From: Rhabdochlamydiaceae bacterium
GTDB taxonomy: Bacteria > Chlamydiota > Chlamydiia > Chlamydiales > Rhabdochlamydiaceae
Assembly: GCA_019752555.1 (NCBI GenBank)
Contig: JAIELY010000002.1
Span: forward strand, 1 to 64,000
Reading direction: 5' to 3'
Length of the DNA stretch: 64,000 nucleotides
The notes under the pieces are model-generated. The model had not been told where the DNA came from. It saw only the letters and a program-made list of their open reading frames with translations, and searched no databases. Positions 58,486-64,000 of this stretch are shown one piece after another. The position numbers and the translations under genes are program-made. Each line of letters starts with the position of its first letter. The stretch's first letter is position 1.

Positions 58486-59652
58486 TTAGATAACGTTTTT
58501 AAGTGGAATCACGCTAGTTTCTGTCGGCCAGTATCCTTCAATAGAGCTTCCCTCTACCCAATATCTCGCAACAAGAGATCCATTTCCATCGGGGCGAAGA
58601 TACATCTTAAAGTCTTCAAGGTTAACAGAGGATTTAGGCAAGTTTTCGAAATAGGTCTTCATAAAAAAATCAGTGTTTTGCGTGTAATCAACCACAATTG
58701 TCCCAGGAGGACCAAATTTACTTCCTGTCGTTAGGACACTGACATCACCTGGAGGAGGTAAATTGTGCTGCTGTGTAAATTCCGCTGCGTGAGCACGAGC
58801 TCTCTCTAAGGAAAGGCTCGATCTGTTAGGAGAACTCACATTTTTTTTCACAGTACCGTGAGAGCTCTTCATCCTAGAATTGATGGGTTCTGGTTTACTG
58901 AGCATTTTTTTAATGCCGCCAACAAGAAGCCCCATAAAAAGTCCTGTGACAAGCGATTCTGGGATCTGTTTGAATTGTCCTGTAACATTCTCTACCACTC
59001 TCTCAAATCTTTTGCCATCTTCCGCTACGATCGCAGCTTTAAGAGCGCCAAAACTGATTCCACCTAGGATACAAGCGGCACCGATTCCCAATGCAATAAC
59101 AGAAACAGGGTTACCAAAAATCAAAGCTTGTCCCAAACCAGCACCGATTACCCCAGCTCCAATTTTGCTCCATGTCTCTGGTTGAGTTAAAGCTTGCACC
59201 AGTAAAACCATATGCTTGGCAACAGCGTTTAGACCTTTAAGCGGGTGAGCGGCTGCGTATAGGATTCCTTTCATCGTGTTATAGAGAAGATTAATGATGT
59301 TGTGAGCGGCTTTTAAGGGAAGTTTAACGAGATAAGTCGCAAGTTGTGTGTACCAAGCGCCTTCACCATTATCTCTAAGCCAGCTATCGAAGTTGGGAAG
59401 GGAACGGAACATCTCTTCGATATATGTTCCTAGTTGATCGAGTTTATCCTGAACAACCCAATTCGGCATCCAACCGTCTAAAACGGTATCCCATTCATTG
59501 AGCTTAGAGACAGCTCGCTTTTCCCATGATAGGTCTTTGACTGTTTCTGTTATGGGCAACGGAACAATTTTCTCTGGAGATCTTGTATTCGTTGGAATTC
59601 TAGATGGTAAAACGCTTGAAGGTGAATTTATCTTAGACAAACTAACTGACAT
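58486..59652 (-). CDS. Hypothetical protein with central hydrophobic region, effector candidate
   Basis: A 388-residue protein from the ATG at 59652, with AGAGG upstream; the frame is open to 59709. Residues 1-60 are Ser/Pro-rich without a signal peptide. Residues about 125-230 contain helices and Gly-rich hydrophobic stretches (VIGAGLGQALIFGNPVSVIA, ALGIGAACILGGISFGALKA, then SLVTGLFMGLLVGG), which could enter a membrane. The C-terminal part (about 290-388) is soluble, with WVEGSSIEGYWPTETS near the end. Chlamydial inclusion-membrane proteins also place a bilobed hydrophobic region inside a protein lacking a signal, but the match is only in layout. It has a consensus promoter. Confidence 0.72.
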   Translation of the reverse strand: MSVSLSKINSPSSVLPSRIPTNTRSPEKIVPLPITETVKDLSWEKRAVSKLNEWDTVLDGWMPNWVVQDKLDQLGTYIEEMFRSLPNFDSWLRDNGEGAWYTQLATYLVKLPLKAAHNIINLLYNTMKGILYAAAHPLKGLNAVAKHMVLLVQALTQPETWSKIGAGVIGAGLGQALIFGNPVSVIALGIGAACILGGISFGALKAAIVAEDGKRFERVVENVTGQFKQIPESLVTGLFMGLLVGGIKKMLSKPEPINSRMKSSHGTVKKNVSSPNRSSLSLERARAHAAEFTQQHNLPPPGDVSVLTTGSKFGPPGTIVVDYTQNTDFFMKTYFENLPKSSVNLEDFKMYLRPDGNGSLVARYWVEGSSIEGYWPTETSVIPLKNVI

Positions 59653-59688
59653 AAAAACCTCTGTTAATTTAGTTAAACAACAGCGAAA

Positions 59689-59716
59689 ATTATAAACAAA
59701 AACAATCAAATGTCAA
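59689..59716 (-). promoter_or_regulatory. Consensus sigma-70-type promoter
   Basis: On the minus strand both boxes are perfect: TTGACA (59711-59716) and TATAAT (59689-59694), 16 bases apart. The expected start is near 59682, giving a leader of about 30 bases before the 388-residue gene. The rest of the 59653-59920 gap is AT-rich with no gene seen. Confidence 0.75.
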
Positions 59717-59920
59717 CACAATACAAATGAAAGTAAATTATATTAACAAATTAAAACATTAAATAAATGACAGAATAAAGAACATTGAAACATGAACTGA
59801 TTTTACATCAGTTACTTTAGCGCAAGACAAATTAAATTTATGATTATATTATTCTTGCCGGATATCCAAAGGAAAAGCTGCGATAAAAATTTAGTCCCCC
59901 TGTTGAATTGGGCTTGGACT

Positions 59921-60643
59921 TTATTTTTCAAAGGTCAAAAGCTCTGAAATGGTCACAAACCGATACCCCTCAGCCCTTAATTTATCGATCACAATCGGAA
60001 GTGCTTGAACTGTTTGCGACCGATCATCTCCCGTTTGATCTCCATTTCCATCGTGACATAAAATAATGGAACCAGGTCTTGTTTGAGCCACGATACGGTT
60101 TACAATCGTAGAAACGCCAGGACTTGCCCAATCATCTGGAATGACATCAAAGAGGATATGAGGCCTCTTGGATTTGTAGAGAATCCACGGAAGGCCAATG
60201 AGTTTTCTTCCATAAGGAGCTCTAAAATGGATCGTGCCTTCATATCCTGACTGTCTAATCACGCAGTCTGTCTTTTCGATTTCATCTCTCATGAAGGCAA
60301 GCGTTTTAAAAATAAATGGCCGATGTGAATAACTATGATTGCCAATTTCGTGGCCCTGTTCATACATGCGACGTACAAAAGACGGGAAGCGCTCGACGTT
60401 TTGACCTAACAAAAAAAAGGTAGCCGGAACTTCATGAGAGGAAAGGATCTTTAAAATTTCTTCCGTATCTTCAGAAGGACCATCATCAAAAGTTAAGGCA
60501 ACAACCTTGCTCGAAGTTTCGACACGATGAATGCATTTGCCTAAAATTTGAAAAGAGCGATGACTTTTGAACCACATAAAGAAAACATAAGAGCACAACA
60601 GAAGAATAAAAATTAAAACAATCCAAAGCATCTTTTGCTTCAT
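59921..60643 (-). CDS. Membrane-anchored polysaccharide deacetylase (NodB domain)
   Basis: A 240-residue carbohydrate esterase family 4 protein. The ATG at 60643 has GGAG six bases upstream; the ATG at 60655 would overlap that site. One N-terminal membrane helix (about 5-25) then the NodB domain: TFDDGPSE (catalytic Asp and metal Asp), GNHSYSHR (metal His pair), FRAPYGR, PDDWASPG, and ILCHDGNG with the catalytic His. All five motifs are intact. Such enzymes deacetylate peptidoglycan sugars, chitin or exopolysaccharide in the periplasm or outside. The target here is unknown. Confidence 0.9.
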   Translation of the reverse strand: MKQKMLWIVLIFILLLCSYVFFMWFKSHRSFQILGKCIHRVETSSKVVALTFDDGPSEDTEEILKILSSHEVPATFFLLGQNVERFPSFVRRMYEQGHEIGNHSYSHRPFIFKTLAFMRDEIEKTDCVIRQSGYEGTIHFRAPYGRKLIGLPWILYKSKRPHILFDVIPDDWASPGVSTIVNRIVAQTRPGSIILCHDGNGDQTGDDRSQTVQALPIVIDKLRAEGYRFVTISELLTFEK

Positions 60644-60679
60644 AAAGGACTCCATCTTTCATTAAGAAAAAACACGCCT

Positions 60680-61657
60680 TTAATGATGTGTCGTTAACTG
60701 AAAGAACAGCTCTTCGAGAACAACGCGGAGTTTGAAATGCCGCTGGAGGGCAAGACGTGCGCGTGCAATCGCTTCTAAAACGCGCTCTAAGGAAACAGAG
60801 GGTCCGGCATGTTGAAGCTCAGGATTGGATAAAAACGCTCTACTGGCACCGCTTGCAAGAAGATAAAGATCGCGGTACCAGATCGCGATCTCCTCAAAAA
60901 GCGGATCCATTTGGCTGATCATCGAATCGGTCTCTTCACTCTCATCTGCTTTACTAAGACCACAGGCAGATTCAAGTTCGGTACAGAGTTTTAAAAACTG
61001 AGGATAGTCTCTAGTTCCTAGCTTAAGGATCTTATGGAGAATCTGTTGCTTTTCATCTTGGGATTGGGAGAGGATCTGATGCGCTCTAGCAAAAGAGCCG
61101 TGTGCTAAGAATGCAGTTTTACGGGCTTGTTCAGGTGTTTGGTTAAGCTCCCTTTCGAGATAGTTCAGCATCTCATTCTCCGGGATCGGAAAAAAAGGGA
61201 TCTTTCGACAACGGGAAAGGATTGTGGGAAGCATGCTCTCTGGCTCTGATGTGAGTAAAATAATGTAGCTATCCAAATGGGGCTCTTCCAATGTTTTTAA
61301 TAGAGCATTACTGCTAGCAGGAAGCATGAGATGAGCATCGTGAAGGATAAACACTTTTACTGGGGCTTCAAAAGGAGGCATCCCCACTTCTTCGATTAAA
61401 GAGCGGATCGAATCGATCGTATGCAGATGAGCCTTTCCCTCTGGAAAATAGATGTGCAAATCGGGGTGGTTACCGGAATTTAACTTATGCTCGTGCGAGG
61501 AGCCCATCAGAAGATGCGCTAAGCCGATTGCATATTTTGCTTTTCCAACACCTGACGGACCTGAAAAAAGCAGTGTGTTGGGCACACAAGAATGCTCGAT
61601 CATCCGCTGGAGGGCGATTTTTGCAGACTCATTACCGAGCAGTGTCGAGAAAGGCAT
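60680..61657 (-). CDS. holB: DNA polymerase III delta-prime subunit
   Basis: A 325-residue clamp-loader subunit. Walker A is SGPSGVGKAKYAIGLAHLL, and downstream are HDAHLMLPASSNALLKTLEE and LTSEPESMLPTILSRCRKIP (the SRC motif). Length fits delta-prime. It starts 26 bases inside the end of tmk, in another frame; tmk-holB pairs are widespread, including in Chlamydia. Confidence 0.93.
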   Translation of the reverse strand: MPFSTLLGNESAKIALQRMIEHSCVPNTLLFSGPSGVGKAKYAIGLAHLLMGSSHEHKLNSGNHPDLHIYFPEGKAHLHTIDSIRSLIEEVGMPPFEAPVKVFILHDAHLMLPASSNALLKTLEEPHLDSYIILLTSEPESMLPTILSRCRKIPFFPIPENEMLNYLERELNQTPEQARKTAFLAHGSFARAHQILSQSQDEKQQILHKILKLGTRDYPQFLKLCTELESACGLSKADESEETDSMISQMDPLFEEIAIWYRDLYLLASGASRAFLSNPELQHAGPSVSLERVLEAIARARLALQRHFKLRVVLEELFFQLTTHH

Positions 61658-62279
61658 CGATATGTTCCATAGCTTGGGTTAAGACATCAGCAGCAGACTT
61701 GCTGGCGTCGATCATTTTAAAACGCTTAGGATCCTTTTTTGCAATCTTGTGAAAGGCTTTGCGGATCTTCTGATGAAATTTTAGAGTTTCAGATTCGATC
61801 CGATCTTTACCAGAACGCGTGGACTTTGTTCTTTCAAAACCAATCTTTGGGTCAAGATCGAGATAGAGGGTGAGATCAGGTTGAACGGCATCACAAGCAA
61901 AAGAGCAAAGAAAATGAACTAATTTTTCATCAAAACCTCTAGCGCCGCTTTGATAGGCAACTGTCGAATCATTAAACCGATCACAAAGAACGATCTGCTT
62001 TTCTTTGAGTGCCGGTTTAATGACCTCATCGACATGCTGGGCGCGATCGGCTAAAAATAACAAAAGCTCGCATCTCTTATCTAAGGAAATCCCATGCTTA
62101 GACAAAACAAGCTCTCGGATCTTTTGCCCAATAGGCGTTCCCCCTGGCGCTCGTGTTTGAAGAGAGGGGATCTTTCGACGCTTTAAATGGGCATGGAGGG
62201 ATTCGATGAGGGTCGTTTTACCTGCCCCCTCTCCCCCTTCAAACGTAATGAATAATCCCCGTTTAGGCTTAAAAGACAT
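61632..62279 (-). CDS. tmk: Thymidylate kinase
   Basis: A 215-residue enzyme that phosphorylates dTMP to dTDP. FITFEGGEGAGKTTLIESL is the P-loop, LCDRFNDSTVAYQSGARG the DRF/substrate region and LTLYLDLDPKIGFERT the Walker-B-like strand. Length is normal. It lies between gyrA and holB on the same strand. Confidence 0.97.
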   Translation of the reverse strand: MSFKPKRGLFITFEGGEGAGKTTLIESLHAHLKRRKIPSLQTRAPGGTPIGQKIRELVLSKHGISLDKRCELLLFLADRAQHVDEVIKPALKEKQIVLCDRFNDSTVAYQSGARGFDEKLVHFLCSFACDAVQPDLTLYLDLDPKIGFERTKSTRSGKDRIESETLKFHQKIRKAFHKIAKKDPKRFKMIDASKSAADVLTQAMEHIDAFLDTAR

Positions 62280-62294
62280 AGAATCCTTTCAAAT

Positions 62295-62329
62295 CCGCAT
62301 CGAGAGGTTTTTTTAGCCTCTCGATGCGG
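62295..62329 (-). terminator. Hairpin between gyrA and tmk
   Basis: A perfect 13-bp stem (CCGCATCGAGAGG with its complement) and a 9-base loop, 6 bases after the gyrA stop. No T run follows on the minus strand, so read-through into tmk is possible. Confidence 0.55.
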
Positions 62330-62335
62330 TCATCG

Positions 62336-64000
62336 TTATTCATTCGCTGGAGGTGATGTCTCGTCTACTGGAGGCGTCTCATCCACAACGGAGGGGCTCT
62401 CTGCAGCAGTTGCGCTTTCTGCGCTCGCCCCAGCTTCTGTTTCAAAGGCTTCGATTTTTTGAACCGCGACAAGAGTATCCCCTTCATGAAGATTCACAAG
62501 ACGCACCCCTTGAGTGGATCTTCCCATGACTCGAACATCCTTCATGTTAATACGCAGCGTCTGCCCTGTATTGGACATCATGACAACACTGTCTTGGTCG
62601 GTCACTGAGATCGCTCCAACAACAGGACCATTGCGTTCTGATGTGATGATCGATCTTACTCCTACGCCGCCACGGTTTGTCTGACGGAAATCTTCAACAG
62701 AAGAACGCTTGCCATAACCATAGACGCAGACAACGAGCAGGCTATCGTCGGATTGGACAACTTCGCAAGAGACAACAGCATCGTCTTGATTGCGCAATGT
62801 CGCCCCTTTGACACCTCTTGCGACCCTTCCCATAGGACGTACTTGCGCTTGATCAAAGCGAACTGCCATTCCATTTTTCGTAAAGAGCATGACTTGCTGT
62901 CCTTCTCTAGTGAGACGTGCAGCAATCACCTCATCCCCTTCATCGATATTAATCGCATACACCCCTTTGCGGCGCGGCGAGCTAAACGCATTGAGTTCTG
63001 TTTTTTTCACAACGCCTTGACGGGTAGCAAGTAGAATATAGGCGGGCTCATCAAATTTCTTCACAGGCAAGACCGTAGCAATCTTTTCTTCCGGCCGGAT
63101 GTCTTCAAGAAGGTTAATGAGGGGCTTTCCTTTAGAACGGCGTCCAGCTTCTGGAATCTCCCAAGCTTTTAGCCAATAACATCTTCCTAACGTCGTAAAA
63201 ATTAAGAGATAATCATGCGTCGAGACAACATAGATATCTTTTAAGTTATCCGTCTCTTTTTTCATCTCAAGACCGATCACCCCTTGGCCGCCTCTTCTCT
63301 GTTCGCGGAACGTGTCAATGGGCATCCGTTTGATGTAATCATCTTCAGAGATGGTAACGATGACAGGAAGATCAGGAATCAAGTCCTCAATATTAAACTC
63401 CCCTTCCGCAGCGATGATTTTTGTCTTGCGGTCAGAAGCGTGGTGTCGTTTTAAATCCTGAAGTTCATCCTTAATAATACCGCGCACGAGTGTTTCACTT
63501 GCTAAGATGGCGCGCAAATGAGCAATTTTTTCAAGCAGATCCTTATACTCTGCCTCAAGTTTCTCTCTTTCAAGCCCTGTTAACTGGTAGAGGCGCAGAT
63601 CAAGAACTGCATTCGCTTGCCGTTCACTTAACGAATAGGTCGCCATCAACTCCGCTTTGGCAGCATCGCGATTAGCGCTATTACGGATCAATTTCACAAC
63701 AGCATCGAGGTGATCGAGCGCTTTTAAATAGCCTTCTAAAATATGAGCGCGCGCTTCTGCTTTAGCAAGCTCAAAGCGAGTGCGTCTGCGAATGACCTCA
63801 ATTCTGTGATCGATCCAGGCAGAGATCATATGCTTGATGTTCATCGTACGGGGCAAGCCCTTATCAAGAGCTAGCATGTTACAGCCGAAGGTCACCTGCA
63901 GGTCGGTATATCGATAAAGTTGGTTGATGGTGACGTCGGGAATCTCCCCGCGTTTGAGCTCGATGACAACTCTCATCCCCTCTTTATCCGATTCATCTCG
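62336..64000 (-). CDS. gyrA: DNA gyrase subunit A, C-terminal part
   Basis: The 5' part of the gene lies outside the window; 554 residues are visible, open to the last base, and begin RDESDKEGMRVVIELKRG, which is near residue 300 of full GyrA. The visible part covers the end of the breakage-reunion domain, the coiled coil (about 80-200) and the beta-pinwheel C-terminal domain. The GyrA box reads QRRGGQG, with Gln where Lys or Arg is usual at position six. An Ala/Ser/Glu/Pro-rich acidic tail (SAESATAAESPSVVDETPPV) ends it. Ordering with tmk-holB is as in Chlamydia. Confidence 0.96.
   Translation of the reverse strand, partial: RDESDKEGMRVVIELKRGEIPDVTINQLYRYTDLQVTFGCNMLALDKGLPRTMNIKHMISAWIDHRIEVIRRRTRFELAKAEARAHILEGYLKALDHLDAVVKLIRNSANRDAAKAELMATYSLSERQANAVLDLRLYQLTGLEREKLEAEYKDLLEKIAHLRAILASETLVRGIIKDELQDLKRHHASDRKTKIIAAEGEFNIEDLIPDLPVIVTISEDDYIKRMPIDTFREQRRGGQGVIGLEMKKETDNLKDIYVVSTHDYLLIFTTLGRCYWLKAWEIPEAGRRSKGKPLINLLEDIRPEEKIATVLPVKKFDEPAYILLATRQGVVKKTELNAFSSPRRKGVYAINIDEGDEVIAARLTREGQQVMLFTKNGMAVRFDQAQVRPMGRVARGVKGATLRNQDDAVVSCEVVQSDDSLLVVCVYGYGKRSSVEDFRQTNRGGVGVRSIITSERNGPVVGAISVTDQDSVVMMSNTGQTLRINMKDVRVMGRSTQGVRLVNLHEGDTLVAVQKIEAFETEAGASAESATAAESPSVVDETPPVDETSPPANE

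Overview
The window looks like chromosome of an environmental chlamydia (order Parachlamydiales or a relative). Several gene strings match the known order in Chlamydia: pyrG-ruvX-zwf-pgl, rpmG followed by a Lol-type permease and ATPase, maf followed by a HEAT-repeat protein and an LptD-like protein, tpiA/xseA-xseB-dxs, two small basic proteins followed by ybeY and a CBS-domain protein, and tmk-holB next to gyrA. IspG has the long chlamydial/plant-type form. I did not compute base composition and make no species call. I saw no rRNA, tRNA, CRISPR array or intact insertion sequence.

Layout. 1-2.8 kb: a hypothetical protein, a secreted cyclophilin, a 44-residue His/Pro/Gln-rich small protein, and gene-poor DNA with hairpins and repeats. 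2.8-8.8 kb: an amino acid permease, rarA, a probable structured non-coding RNA with its own promoter and terminator, ispG, and an exported Nudix hydrolase. 9-16.8 kb (minus strand): host-interaction candidates, namely an ankyrin protein with a Ser-rich minisatellite tail and an operon of PPi-phosphofructokinase, a protein with a eukaryotic-type RasGAP domain, and a methyltransferase. 17-22.7 kb: pyrG, ruvX and the oxidative pentose phosphate genes zwf-opcA-pgl. 22.7-26 kb: a TerC-like protein, tsaD and a Gln-rich secreted protein. 26.3-29.4 kb: rpmG and a Lol-like ABC system. 29.4-35.4 kb: ugd, a prenyl synthase, a phosphosugar transferase, an MreD-like protein, an inositol-phosphatase-like protein, folD and a HAD phosphatase. 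35.4-41.3 kb: RNase R, two DUF502 membrane proteins, two small basic proteins, ybeY and a CBS/CorC protein. 41.2-45.4 kb: hypothetical proteins including a DUF3604-like one. 45.8-52.3 kb: maf, a HEAT protein, an LptD-like protein and a Ser-rich effector candidate. 52.3-58.4 kb: def, secG and tpiA on the minus strand; xseA-xseB-dxs-nadK on the plus strand. 58.5-64 kb: a hydrophobic effector candidate with a consensus promoter, a polysaccharide deacetylase, holB, tmk and the 3' part of gyrA.

How the genes work together. Most of the window is housekeeping: nucleotide and NADPH supply, isoprenoid synthesis through IspG, Dxs and the prenyl synthase, outer-membrane assembly through the LptD-like and Lol-like proteins, and DNA repair and replication. 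Scattered among these are long, low-complexity, repeat-rich or eukaryotic-like proteins of the kind intracellular bacteria deliver into host cells. The most striking are the RasGAP-domain protein (12618-15170), whose catalytic arginine position and FLRxxNP signature can be read directly, and the roughly 300-nt candidate RNA at 5483-5783. Delivery of any of these proteins into a host is inferred, not shown by the sequence.
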